DNA from: Rhizobium sp. 16-488-2b
Lineage (GTDB): Bacteria; Pseudomonadota; Alphaproteobacteria; Rhizobiales; Rhizobiaceae
Reading direction: 5' to 3'
Length of the DNA: 64,000 bases
Assembly: GCF_017741815.1 (NCBI RefSeq)
Contig: NZ_JAGHMF010000023.1
Coordinates: 23,905-87,904, forward strand
The translations under genes and the position numbers were made by a program. Each line of letters begins with the position of its first letter. Positions within the stretch are counted from its first letter, which is position 1. Below, piece after piece: positions 34,738-44,624 of this stretch. Below the pieces are notes generated by a model. The model saw only the letters and a program-made list of their open reading frames with translations, was not told the origin of the DNA and did not search any database.

Positions 34738-36051
34738 ATGACATTTAAAACTTTTCTGCTCGGCGCCTGCTCCGTCCTGGCGTTCGCGGGCATGGCTTCG
34801 GCTGAAACGCTGACGATCGCGACCGTCAACAACGGCGACATGGTCCGCATGCAGAAGCTCACGGATGACTTCAAGGCAAAGAACCCCGGCATCGATCTCG
34901 AGTGGGTAACGCTCGAAGAAAACGTGCTGCGCCAGAAGGTCACGACCGATATCGCGACCAAGGGCGGCCAGTACGACGTTCTGACGATCGGCAACTACGA
35001 AGTGCCGATCTGGGCCAAGCAGGGATGGCTTCTGCCGCTGGACAACCTCGGCGAAAAGTATGACGCCAAGGACCTGCTGCCCGCGATCAGCGCTGCGCTG
35101 ACCGTCGACAACAAGCTCTACGCCGTGCCGTTCTACGGCGAAAGCGCGATGATCATGTACCGCACCGACCTCTTCGAAAAGGCCGGTCTGAAGATGCCCG
35201 ACGCGCCGACCTGGGACTTCATCGCCGATGCGGCGAAGAAGATCACCGACAAGAGCGGCGAAGTCTACGGCATGTGCCTTCGCGGCAAGGCCGGCTGGGG
35301 TGAGAACATGGCGTTCATCACCGCGCTCGACAACTCCTTCGGCGGCCGCTGGTTCGACGAAAACTGGAAGCCCCAGTTCGACAGCCCCGAGTGGAAGGAA
35401 GCGCTTGGCTTCTACGTCGACCTGATGAAGGAAGCCGGCCCTCCCGGTGCATCCTCGAACGGCTTCAACGAAAACCTGGCGCTCTTCCAGACCGGCAAGT
35501 GCGGCATGTGGATCGACGCGACGGTCGCCGCTTCGTTCGTCTCCAACCCGAAGGAATCGAAGGTTGCCGACAAGGTCGGTTACGCCCTGTTCCCGACCAA
35601 GGGCGAGATGAAGAACCACGGCAACTGGCTGTGGTCTTGGAACCTCGCAATCCCGGCAACGTCGACCAAGGCTGAAGCCGCGCAGAAGTTCGTCGCCTGG
35701 GCGACCGACAAGGCTTACGGCGATCTGGTTGCAAGCAAGGAAGGCTGGGCAAACGTTCCTCCGGGCACGCGCACCTCGCTCTACGAAAACGCCGACTACC
35801 AGAAGGCCGCTCCGTTCGCCGCCAAGACGCTTGATGCGATGAAGGCAGCCGACACGCAGAAGCCGACCGTCAAGCCGGTGCCTTACACCGGTGGCCAGTT
35901 CGTCGCGATCCCTGAATTCCAGGGCATCGGTACGGCCGTCGGCCAGCAGTTCTCGGCAGCTGTCGCCGGCCAGATCTCCGTCGATCAGGCCCTGCAGAGC
36001 GCTCAGCAGCTGACGACCCGCGAAATGACGAAGGCTGGTTACCCCAAGTAA
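34738..36051 (+). CDS. smoE: Polyol (sorbitol/mannitol) ABC transporter substrate-binding protein
   Basis: A 437-residue periplasmic binding protein with a signal peptide (residues 1-21, cleaved after ASA). Mature sequence opens with ETLTIATVNNGDMVRMQKL. Patterns such as PFYGESAMIMYRTDLFEKAG and AYGDLVASKEGW are typical of the family-1 sugar-alcohol group. The length equals what I recall for rhizobial SmoE. GGGAGGAAG precedes ATG 34738. A strong hairpin after the gene probably stabilises this message, since binding protein is needed in excess. Confidence 0.92.
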   Translation: MTFKTFLLGACSVLAFAGMASAETLTIATVNNGDMVRMQKLTDDFKAKNPGIDLEWVTLEENVLRQKVTTDIATKGGQYDVLTIGNYEVPIWAKQGWLLPLDNLGEKYDAKDLLPAISAALTVDNKLYAVPFYGESAMIMYRTDLFEKAGLKMPDAPTWDFIADAAKKITDKSGEVYGMCLRGKAGWGENMAFITALDNSFGGRWFDENWKPQFDSPEWKEALGFYVDLMKEAGPPGASSNGFNENLALFQTGKCGMWIDATVAASFVSNPKESKVADKVGYALFPTKGEMKNHGNWLWSWNLAIPATSTKAEAAQKFVAWATDKAYGDLVASKEGWANVPPGTRTSLYENADYQKAAPFAAKTLDAMKAADTQKPTVKPVPYTGGQFVAIPEFQGIGTAVGQQFSAAVAGQISVDQALQSAQQLTTREMTKAGYPK

Positions 36052-36064
36052 GCCTCCCGAGACA

Positions 36065-36088
36065 TGCGGCGTGCGCCTGCACGCCGCA
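36065..36088 (+). terminator. Stem-loop between smoE and smoF
   Basis: TGCGGCGTGC and GCACGCCGCA form a perfect 10-bp stem with a GCCT loop and no T-run. In binding-protein operons such hairpins usually protect the upstream mRNA or attenuate, rather than end transcription. Confidence 0.65.
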
Positions 36089-36180
36089 CCCCTAGGCCGC
36101 CGAATTGCCCGAACTGCATCGGCGGCCCTTTTTGTCCCTAAGGCCTTGCAGCCATCCGCTTTCAGAAAAGACGGTGAACC

Positions 36181-37053
36181 ATGGCAACGTTACACACACG
36201 CTCCGCGGCGCGCATGATGATGGCACCTTCGGTGCTCCTGCTCTTCGCGTGGATGATCGTCCCGCTCGTGATGACGATCTACTTCTCGTTCATCGACTAC
36301 AATCTGTTGATGCCGAGCGACAATCGCTTCCTCGGCTTCCTCAATTACGAATTCTTCCTGACGGACCCGGCCTTCTTCGACGCGTTGATCAATACGCTCG
36401 TGCTGGTCTTGAGCGTCCTCGTCATCACCATCGTCGGCGGCATCGCGCTGGCGCTTCTGCTCGACCAGCCGATGTTCGGCCAGGGGATCGTGCGCATTCT
36501 CGTGATCGCGCCGTTCTTCATCATGCCGACCGTCGCAGCGCTGGTGTGGAAGAACATGTTCATGAACCCGGTCAACGGGTTGTTCGCCTATATCTGGCGC
36601 CTGTTCGGCGCGCAGCCGGTCGATTGGCTCGCCAACATGCCGCTGTTTTCGATCATCCTGATCGTCGCCTGGCAGTGGCTTCCCTTCGCCACGCTCATCC
36701 TGCTCACCGCGCTGCAGTCGCTGTCGGAAGAGCAGAAGGAAGCGGCCGAGATGGATGGCGCGGGCTTCTTCTCGCAGTTCGTCTACATCATCCTGCCGCA
36801 CATGGCGCGCGCGATCACCGTCGTCATTCTGATCGAGACGATCTTCCTTCTGTCGGTCTTCGCCGAAATCCTCGTCACCACCAATGGCGGTCCCGGCACG
36901 AGCAGCACCAACCTGACCTACCTCGTCTACAACAGGGCGTTGCTGCAGTTCGACATCGGCGGCGCTTCGGCGGGCGGTATCATCGCGGTCATCCTCGCCA
37001 ATATCGTTGCTATCTTCCTCGTCCGCATCGTCGGCAAGAACCTGGAGACTTGA
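36181..37053 (+). CDS. smoF: Polyol ABC transporter permease
   Basis: A 290-residue inner-membrane permease with six helices. The ATPase-docking EAA loop reads EAAEMDGAGFFSQFVYIILP (about residues 192-211). It follows smoE after 129 bp and is one base from smoG, so the two permeases are translated together. Confidence 0.93.
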   Translation: MATLHTRSAARMMMAPSVLLLFAWMIVPLVMTIYFSFIDYNLLMPSDNRFLGFLNYEFFLTDPAFFDALINTLVLVLSVLVITIVGGIALALLLDQPMFGQGIVRILVIAPFFIMPTVAALVWKNMFMNPVNGLFAYIWRLFGAQPVDWLANMPLFSIILIVAWQWLPFATLILLTALQSLSEEQKEAAEMDGAGFFSQFVYIILPHMARAITVVILIETIFLLSVFAEILVTTNGGPGTSSTNLTYLVYNRALLQFDIGGASAGGIIAVILANIVAIFLVRIVGKNLET

Positions 37054-37054
37054 G

Positions 37055-37885
37055 ATGGCCAGACGCATCACAACCCAGCGCAAGGTGATCGTCACGGCGG
37101 TCGCCTGGACCATCGGCATCGTGCTCTTCTTCCCGATCCTGTGGACCTTTCTCACCAGCTTCAAGTCGGAAGCCGACGCCATCGCATCGCCGCCGCAGTT
37201 CCTGTTCTTCCACTGGACGACGGAGAACTATCTGGAGGTGCAGAGCCGATCGAATTACTTCAGCCACTTCCTGAACTCGGTGATCATCTCCTTCGGCTCG
37301 ACGCTGCTCGGCCTGATCATCGCGGTTCCGTCCGCCTGGGCGATGGCGTTCTCGCCGACCAAGCGCACCAAGGATGTGCTGATGTGGATGCTCTCGACGA
37401 AGATGATGCCGGCAGTCGGCGCGTTGATCCCGATCTATCTGCTGTTCCGCAACACGGGCCTCCTCGACAGCCGCATCGGCCTCGTCGTGGTGCTGATGCT
37501 GATCAACCTGCCAATCATCATCTGGATGCTCTACACCTACTTCAAGGAGATCCCCGGCGAGATCCTTGAGGCGGCGCGCATGGATGGCGCCTCGCTCAGC
37601 AAGGAAATCATCTACGTGCTGACGCCGATGGCGGTGCCGGGCATCGCCTCGACGCTTCTTCTCAACATCATCCTGTCCTGGAACGAAGCCTTCTGGACGC
37701 TCAACCTCACAGCTTCCAAGGCTGCGCCGCTGACGACGTTCATCGCTTCCTATTCCAGCCCGGAAGGACTTTTCTACGCCAAGCTTTCGGCAGCATCGAC
37801 CATGGCAATCGCCCCGATCCTGATCCTCGGCTGGTTCAGCCAGAAACAACTCGTCCGCGGCCTGACGTTCGGCGCGGTGAAATAA
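37055..37885 (+). CDS. smoG: Polyol ABC transporter permease
   Basis: A 276-residue permease with six helices and the EAA loop EAARMDGASLSKEIIYVLTP (about residues 172-191). ATG 37055 lies one base after the smoF stop (TGAGATG). I rejected a longer frame that begins inside smoF. Confidence 0.93.
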   Translation: MARRITTQRKVIVTAVAWTIGIVLFFPILWTFLTSFKSEADAIASPPQFLFFHWTTENYLEVQSRSNYFSHFLNSVIISFGSTLLGLIIAVPSAWAMAFSPTKRTKDVLMWMLSTKMMPAVGALIPIYLLFRNTGLLDSRIGLVVVLMLINLPIIIWMLYTYFKEIPGEILEAARMDGASLSKEIIYVLTPMAVPGIASTLLLNIILSWNEAFWTLNLTASKAAPLTTFIASYSSPEGLFYAKLSAASTMAIAPILILGWFSQKQLVRGLTFGAVK

Positions 37886-37903
37886 GAAACAAGGGAGAGA
37901 AAC

Positions 37904-38884
<981 letters not shown>

Positions 38885-38986
38885 GCGAGGCATCCGGGGT
38901 GGGGAAGAGCGCGCGTGCCGGACGAGGTGCCCGGCGCGCCAGTACCGGGGTTGTTAGACCCTGAAGACCTTCAAGAGGACTGAGAC

Positions 38987-40468
38987 ATGACGTGCAAACT
39001 ATCGCTGGCAACGCTTTCCGACGCGGCTAAGACAGCCGCCGTACCGGCCTATGAGCGGGCGTCGCTGAAGGCGGGCATCGTGCACTTCGGCGTCGGCAAC
39101 TTCCACCGCGCCCACCAGGCAATCTATCTCGACGACCTGTTCAACAAGGGCGAGGCTCACGACTGGGCAATCATCGGCGCCGGCATCCTGCCGTCCGATG
39201 CCGCCATGCGCGACAAGCTCGCCGCCCAGGACTTCCTGACGACTGTCGTCGAGCAGGACAACAACAAGACCTCGGCGCGTGTCACCGCGCCGATGATCGA
39301 CATCCTGCCCGTCGGCGATGCCAAGACCATCATCGCCAAGCTCGCCGACCCCGAAATCCGCATCGTCTCGATGACGATCACCGAGGGCGGCTACTTCATC
39401 GACGCGTCCGGCAAGTTCAATCCTGATCATCCGGCAATCGCGGCCGACGGCAAGAACCCCGCCGATCCGAAGACCGTGTTCGGCCTGATCGTCGCCGGTC
39501 TCAAGGCGCGCAAGGACAAGGGCCTCGTGCCGTTCACCGTCATGTCGTGCGATAACATTCCGCACAATGGCGTCGTCACCCGCAATGCGGTTGTCGGCAC
39601 GGCGGCGCTCTCCGATCCTGCTTTCGCCGAATGGATCAAGGCCAATGTCGCCTTCCCGAACGCCATGGTCGACCGCATCACGCCGGCTACCGGCCAGCGC
39701 GAGATCGATCTGCTGAAGGACGTCTTCGATATCGAGGACAACTGGCCCGTCTATTGCGAAGAGTTCAAGCAGTGGGTGCTGGAAGACAAGTTCACCGCCG
39801 GCCGCCCGGCGCTGGAGAATGTCGGCGTCACCTTCGTGCCCGATGTCACGCCCTACGAGCACATGAAGATCCGCATCCTCAACGGCGGCCATGCGGCGAT
39901 CGCCTATCCGGCGGCGCTGATGGACATCCATTTCGTGCATGACTCGATGGAAGACCCGCTGATCCGCGCCTTCCTCGCCAAGCTCGAAAAGGAAGAGATC
40001 ATCCCGATCGTGCCGCCGGTGCCGAACACCTCGCTGACTGATTATTTCGCGCTGATCGAGCACCGCCTGCTCAACCCGAAGATCGCCGACACCATCCCGC
40101 GCCTGGCGCAGGACGGCTCCAACCGCCAGCCGAAATTCATCCTGCCGTCCACGCTCGACAACCTGAACCAGGGGCGTGATGTCGTTGGCCTGTCGCTGGT
40201 TTCGGCTCTGTGGTGCCGCTACTTCGCCGGCAAGACCGATACCGGCCAGGACATCGTCTTCAACGATGCCAGCGCCGACCGGCTGCATGCCGCCGCCATC
40301 AAGGCCAAGGACGACCCGATGGCGTTCCTCGCCTTCGACGACATCTTCGGCGAGGTCGCCAAGTCGGAGCTCTTCCGCAAGCGCTTCGCGCATGCGCTGA
40401 AGACGCTGTGGGAAAAGGGCACGCGCGAGACGCTGCAGCTTTACCTCGACAACAAGCTCGCGGCATAA
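38987..40468 (+). CDS. mtlK: Mannitol/polyol 2-dehydrogenase (long-chain)
   Basis: A 493-residue NAD-dependent polyol dehydrogenase of the mannitol dehydrogenase family. The dinucleotide-binding HFGVGNFHRAHQAIYLDDL is near residue 33 and the catalytic region KIRILNGGHAAIAYPAAL near 295. Such enzymes oxidise D-mannitol to fructose and D-arabitol to D-xylulose. AAGAGGA precedes ATG 38987. In the sinorhizobial locus a sorbitol dehydrogenase gene (smoS) precedes mtlK; none is present here. Confidence 0.95.
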   Translation: MTCKLSLATLSDAAKTAAVPAYERASLKAGIVHFGVGNFHRAHQAIYLDDLFNKGEAHDWAIIGAGILPSDAAMRDKLAAQDFLTTVVEQDNNKTSARVTAPMIDILPVGDAKTIIAKLADPEIRIVSMTITEGGYFIDASGKFNPDHPAIAADGKNPADPKTVFGLIVAGLKARKDKGLVPFTVMSCDNIPHNGVVTRNAVVGTAALSDPAFAEWIKANVAFPNAMVDRITPATGQREIDLLKDVFDIEDNWPVYCEEFKQWVLEDKFTAGRPALENVGVTFVPDVTPYEHMKIRILNGGHAAIAYPAALMDIHFVHDSMEDPLIRAFLAKLEKEEIIPIVPPVPNTSLTDYFALIEHRLLNPKIADTIPRLAQDGSNRQPKFILPSTLDNLNQGRDVVGLSLVSALWCRYFAGKTDTGQDIVFNDASADRLHAAAIKAKDDPMAFLAFDDIFGEVAKSELFRKRFAHALKTLWEKGTRETLQLYLDNKLAA

Positions 40469-40474
40469 GCATCA

Positions 40475-40497
40475 AGCGGCGGGCGTTCCCCGCCGCT
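40475..40497 (+). terminator. Stem-loop after mtlK
   Basis: AGCGGCGGG and CCCGCCGCT form a perfect 9-bp stem with a CGTTC loop, no T-run. It may damp expression of the two downstream genes. Confidence 0.55.
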
Positions 40498-40545
40498 ATC
40501 CACCCACCTCTGCCTGCAATGTCTTGAACCCTGATTGGATGTGTC

Positions 40546-41235
40546 ATGGCTGATGCTGAAACATGGCTTGTGATCTTCGACTGCGACGGCGTTCTCGTCG
40601 ACAGCGAGCCGATCTCCGTCACCGTTCTCGTCAAGGCCATGAACGATCTCAACGTGCCTATCACCGAGGACGAGGTGTATGGCCGCTTTCTCGGACGCAG
40701 CCTCGCGACCGTGATCGAGACGATGAAGACGGAATATAACGTCCATCCGGGCGAAGCTTTCCTGGAGCAGATCCGCACCGATCTCTACGCGCGGTTCCGC
40801 ACCGAACTGAAGCCGATCGCAGGCATCGCGGATACGATCGACGCGCTCGACATCCCCTGCTGCGTAGCCTCGTCCAGTCAGGTGGAGCGCATCCGTCTGT
40901 CGCTCACCGTTACCGGGCTGATCGACCGGCTGCCCAATATCTTCAGCGCCTCGATGGTGAAGAACGGCAAGCCGGCGCCGGACCTCTTTCTGCATGCGGC
41001 AAGCCAGATGCAGGTCGATCCCGCCAACTGCGTGGTGATCGAGGACAGCCCCGCCGGCATCGAGGCCGCCAAGGCCGCCGGCATGACCGTCTTTGCCTTT
41101 ACCGGCGGTTCGCATGCCAATTTCGCCGGCTATCGCGACGAGCTTGACCGCCTTTCCCCCGACGCTACGTTTGACGTCATGCCGGATTTGATCCACCTTA
41201 TCAAAAAACATCAGCGGGACGGGAACGACCTTTAA
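40546..41235 (+). CDS. HAD-superfamily phosphatase (CbbY/beta-phosphoglucomutase type)
   Basis: A 229-residue HAD hydrolase. Motif I is DCDGVLVDSEPI (about residues 11-22), motif II Ser in ASSSQ (near 106), motif III Lys in KNGKPAPDLF, and motif IV EDSPAGIEAAKAAG. The cap domain lies between motif I and II. Relatives dephosphorylate sugar phosphates such as 2-deoxyglucose-6-phosphate or are phosphoglucomutases. Its TAA shares one base with the next ATG, so it belongs to the polyol operon, perhaps removing a dead-end sugar phosphate (inference). Confidence 0.9.
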   Translation: MADAETWLVIFDCDGVLVDSEPISVTVLVKAMNDLNVPITEDEVYGRFLGRSLATVIETMKTEYNVHPGEAFLEQIRTDLYARFRTELKPIAGIADTIDALDIPCCVASSSQVERIRLSLTVTGLIDRLPNIFSASMVKNGKPAPDLFLHAASQMQVDPANCVVIEDSPAGIEAAKAAGMTVFAFTGGSHANFAGYRDELDRLSPDATFDVMPDLIHLIKKHQRDGNDL

Positions 41236-42818
41236 TGCCTCAGCATGTGGTTGCTGTTGATATCGGCACGGGCAGCGCACGCGCCGGCGTCTTCGATGCG
41301 CGCGGCCAGCTGCTGGGCAAGGCCGATCATCCGATAATCATGAACCGGCCCCGCGAAAACCACGCCGAGCACGATTCCGAGGATATATGGTCGGCGGTGT
41401 GCATCGCCGTGCGCCGCGCGATGGAGCAATCGGGTGCCGCGCCCGAGAGCATCGGCGCGATCGGTTTCGACGGCACCTGCTCGCTTGTGGTCCGGGATAT
41501 CGATGGCGGGCAGATCAGCGTGTCGACGGGCGGCGAGCGGCGGTTCGACACCATCGTCTGGCTCGATCACCGGGCGCTAAAGGAGGCGGATTTCTGCACG
41601 GCGACCGGCCACGAGGTGCTGGAGCATTCCGGGCATTTCATGTCGCCCGAGATGGAAATGCCGAAGCTGATGTGGCTGAAGAAGAAGCTCCCCGGCACAT
41701 GGGCGAACACGGGCTATCTCTTCGACCTCGCCGATTTTATGACCTGGAAATCCACCGGCTCGCTGGCGCGGTCGCGCTGCACGCTGACGTCCAAGTGGAA
41801 CTATCTGGCCCATCTCCAGGATGGCTGGCGCAAGGATTTTCTCGAGCAGATCGGCCTCGACGACCTGCAGGCGCGCGGGCAGCTGCCTGACGATACCATT
41901 GCCGTCGGCGGCAGCGTCGGCACGCTGACGAAGGAAGCGGCATCGGCGCTCGGGCTGACGACAGCCTGTCACGCCTCCTCCGGCATGATCGATGCCTATG
42001 CCGGCGCGCTGGGCGCGCTTGGCGGCGATGCGCATGATCCGGAGCAGCTGGAACGGCAGCTGGCGCTGATCGCCGGCACGTCGAGCTGTATCGTCTCGTT
42101 CTCGCGCAAGCGACGCCCGAGCCACGGCATGTGGGGACCCTATTATGAGGCCGTGTTTCCCGGCACCTGGCTCGTCGAGGCCGGACAGTCGGCTACCGGG
42201 GCTTTGCTCGACCATGTCGTCAGGATGCATGCGGCCGGCGGCGAGCCGACGGCGGCGTTGCACCAGAAGATCGTGTCGCGGATCTCGCAGCTGCGCTCGG
42301 AGGAGGGCGATGCCTTCGGCGCCAGGATTTTCGTGCTGCCAGATTTCCACGGCAACCGCTCGCCGCTTGCCGACCCCCATGCGGTCGGCGCCGTCAGCGG
42401 CCTGACGCTCGACACCTCGTTCGACGGGCTCTGCGCACTCTATTGGCGCACCGCCGTGGCGATCGCGCTCGGCATCCGACACATCCTCGAGCGGATGAAG
42501 GAATATGGCTATGCGCCCGACACGCTGCATGTGGCGGGGGGGCATGTGAAGAACCCTGTGCTGATGGAGCTCTATTCGGATGCGACCGGCTGCAAGGTCG
42601 TGGTGCCGAAGATGAACGAGGCGGTGCTTCTGGGAACCGCGATGGCGGCCTCCGTCGCCTGCGGCCTGCATGCTGATCTCGCCACTGCGGGTTCGGCCAT
42701 GTATCCCGGCGGCGACGTACATGTTCCCGATGAGAGCAAGCGCGCGCTTTACGATCGGGATTACCGCCGGCTGCTCGCGATGTATCGCCATCGAGCCGAG
42801 CTCGAGGCGATGGAATAG
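41235..42818 (+). CDS. FGGY-family pentulose kinase
   Basis: A 527-residue sugar kinase. The N-terminal phosphate loop DIGTGSARAGVFD is at residues 7-19, IGFDGTCSLVV near 75, and the FGGY C-terminal domain includes LHVAGGHVKNPVLMEL near 430. The GTCS motif and length resemble the D-ribulokinase-like (YDR109c) group more than xylulokinase, as far as I can recall. ATG 41235 overlaps the HAD gene stop (TAATG). It would phosphorylate the ketopentose made by MtlK from a pentitol. It converges on the RpiR gene. Confidence 0.88.
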   Translation: MPQHVVAVDIGTGSARAGVFDARGQLLGKADHPIIMNRPRENHAEHDSEDIWSAVCIAVRRAMEQSGAAPESIGAIGFDGTCSLVVRDIDGGQISVSTGGERRFDTIVWLDHRALKEADFCTATGHEVLEHSGHFMSPEMEMPKLMWLKKKLPGTWANTGYLFDLADFMTWKSTGSLARSRCTLTSKWNYLAHLQDGWRKDFLEQIGLDDLQARGQLPDDTIAVGGSVGTLTKEAASALGLTTACHASSGMIDAYAGALGALGGDAHDPEQLERQLALIAGTSSCIVSFSRKRRPSHGMWGPYYEAVFPGTWLVEAGQSATGALLDHVVRMHAAGGEPTAALHQKIVSRISQLRSEEGDAFGARIFVLPDFHGNRSPLADPHAVGAVSGLTLDTSFDGLCALYWRTAVAIALGIRHILERMKEYGYAPDTLHVAGGHVKNPVLMELYSDATGCKVVVPKMNEAVLLGTAMAASVACGLHADLATAGSAMYPGGDVHVPDESKRALYDRDYRRLLAMYRHRAELEAME

Positions 42819-42830
42819 ATTTCGGATAGT

Positions 42831-43685
42831 CTACCGGTTGGGCTCTTCGCCGAGCATGACGCTGAACTCGGTCATGCGGCTCGCACGCGCGACGGCCTCG
42901 TCGCCGACAGCGCTGACAACGGCCGAGGACAGACAGTCGAGCAGCGCGATCACCGGCGGCAGGTTGTCCTGCTCGCCCGGCCGGGTCGGGGGAAGCGGCA
43001 GGATGAGATTGGCCTGGTCGAGCACCCAGTTGGCGCTCTGGGCGCTGATGAGCACGACCTTGTATCCGTAGCGCCGGGCGATGCGCGCGAGCAGACGGGC
43101 CTTCTTGAAGCGTTGGCTGTCGATGATTACGAGCAGCGCGCCTTCGCCGCTGACGCGCGCGAAGAGCTCGGCGAAGCGGTTTCCGCTGCCGTCGAGCGCA
43201 TGCACGCCATCGCGCGCTTGCGTCAGGCGCTGGCTGAAATGCGTGGCGAAGCTTGCCTGCGAGACATGGGTGGCGATGAACACCTCGCTTGCCGCGCGGA
43301 TCATCGCCACCGCGTCGCTCCAGTGCTGCTGTCCGGTGAGATGATAAATGTGATGGAGCGCCTGGATCTGTTCGGCGACCAGCACGGCGAGCGGCTTTCC
43401 GTCGGCTGCATCGACCTGCAGTTCCGACATCGAGGCCTGCATCTGCGTGGCCGAGACGCCGGCGACGTCGCGGATCTGCACCTTGACGCTGTCGAGCCCC
43501 TGATAGCCCAGCGCCCGCAGGAAGCGGCCGACGGTCATCGGGCTCAAATCCAGCCGGTCGGCCACCGAGGCTGCCGTTTCGAACGGAAGATCACTCAAGT
43601 GTTCGGTGAAATATTTTGCGATGCGACGTTCGGCGGGCGTGCCGGATTTCGCGTATTGGCGGAGCTTCTGAACAAAGTCTTCCAC
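42831..43685 (-). CDS. RpiR-family transcriptional regulator
   Basis: A 284-residue regulator. The N-terminal HTH_6 domain (about residues 2-78) contains KYFTEHLSDLPFETAASVAD, then LDLSPMTVGRFLRALGYQGL. The C-terminal SIS domain (about 110-250) binds a sugar phosphate (EVFIATHVSQASF, GALLVIIDSQRFKKARLLA). I prefer GTG 43685, giving the usual length; TTG 43748 would add 21 residues. It may respond to the phosphosugars made by the neighbouring polyol operon. Confidence 0.88.
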   Translation of the reverse strand: MEDFVQKLRQYAKSGTPAERRIAKYFTEHLSDLPFETAASVADRLDLSPMTVGRFLRALGYQGLDSVKVQIRDVAGVSATQMQASMSELQVDAADGKPLAVLVAEQIQALHHIYHLTGQQHWSDAVAMIRAASEVFIATHVSQASFATHFSQRLTQARDGVHALDGSGNRFAELFARVSGEGALLVIIDSQRFKKARLLARIARRYGYKVVLISAQSANWVLDQANLILPLPPTRPGEQDNLPPVIALLDCLSSAVVSAVGDEAVARASRMTEFSVMLGEEPNR

Positions 43686-43904
43686 GGCAGCTGTCCCGAT
43701 TTTGGGTGATGTTTCCTGTCTGCTTGAAACAAATCCTTGCGTCCGCAAATATTCGGAGCGCCCTGCAAGTAATCTTAGATGCTGATTTAAATATATATTA
43801 TGAAAGGCTTTTGAACAACAATTCCCTCAATCCGGCGAAATAATTTCAGCCTTGCCGTTCAAAGATCAGATTCCTACATCATCGCCACAACCGGAGACGT
43901 CACC

Positions 43905-44618
43905 ATGATCCTCGAAGCGGCGCGCCTTTCCGTCGCCAATCTTTTCGCCCCGGAAACGCGGTCGGTGTTCTGGAAGGTGCTCGGACTGACCGTCCTCGCG
44001 CTGATCGGTCTGTGGCTGGCGCTGCGCAGCGCTTTCATGGCTTTCGTCTTTCCCTGGATCGCCAGCTTCTTTCCTGCAATGCCTGATTGGGCAGGCTGGC
44101 TCGGCTTCGTCTTCGCCATGATGGCGGGGATCGGGCTGGCGTTGGGGCTGGCACTTCTGCTGTCGCCGGTCACCGCGCTGATCGCCGGATTGTTTCTCGA
44201 CGATGTCGCCGACGTCGTGGAAAAGCGCGATTATCCCGAAGACGTGCCGGGCACCGCCATGCCGCTCGGCCCGGCGATGCTGAGCTCGATCAAGTTCCTC
44301 GGCGTCGTCATCGTCGGCAACATCGTGGCGCTGTTCCTGCTGTTCATCCCCGGCGTCAACCTCGTCGCCTTCTTCCTGGTCAACGGCTATCTGCTCGGCC
44401 GGGAATTCTTCGAGTTCGCCGCCATGCGCTTCAGGCCACCGGCCGAAGCGCGGCTCTTCCGCCAGAAACATGCGCCGACGGTGTTTCTCGCCGGCCTCGT
44501 GATCACCGCCTTCCTGGCCATCCCGATCGTCAATCTGCTGACGCCGCTGTTTGCCGCGGGCATGATGGTGCATCTGCACAAGCTGCTGTCGCGCAAGGAA
44601 CTCGGCGTTCGGATCTGA
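43905..44618 (+). CDS. EI24-domain (CysZ-like) membrane protein
   Basis: A 237-residue protein with four long hydrophobic stretches (for example VLGLTVLALIGLWLALRSAF and VVIVGNIVALFLLFIPGVNL), and the region YLLGREFFEFAAMRF typical of EI24/CysZ proteins. CysZ is a sulfate channel in enterobacteria; this role is not proven for rhizobial relatives. GGAGACG precedes ATG 43905. It ends six bases from the convergent nth gene. Confidence 0.85.
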   Translation: MILEAARLSVANLFAPETRSVFWKVLGLTVLALIGLWLALRSAFMAFVFPWIASFFPAMPDWAGWLGFVFAMMAGIGLALGLALLLSPVTALIAGLFLDDVADVVEKRDYPEDVPGTAMPLGPAMLSSIKFLGVVIVGNIVALFLLFIPGVNLVAFFLVNGYLLGREFFEFAAMRFRPPAEARLFRQKHAPTVFLAGLVITAFLAIPIVNLLTPLFAAGMMVHLHKLLSRKELGVRI

Positions 44619-44624
44619 TCCTTC

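Noticed and set aside
43745..43904. AT-rich gap between RpiR and EI24 genes as a horizontally acquired fragment
   Set aside because: It is only ~160 bp, holds no gene or repeat boundary, and AT-rich divergent promoter regions are normal.
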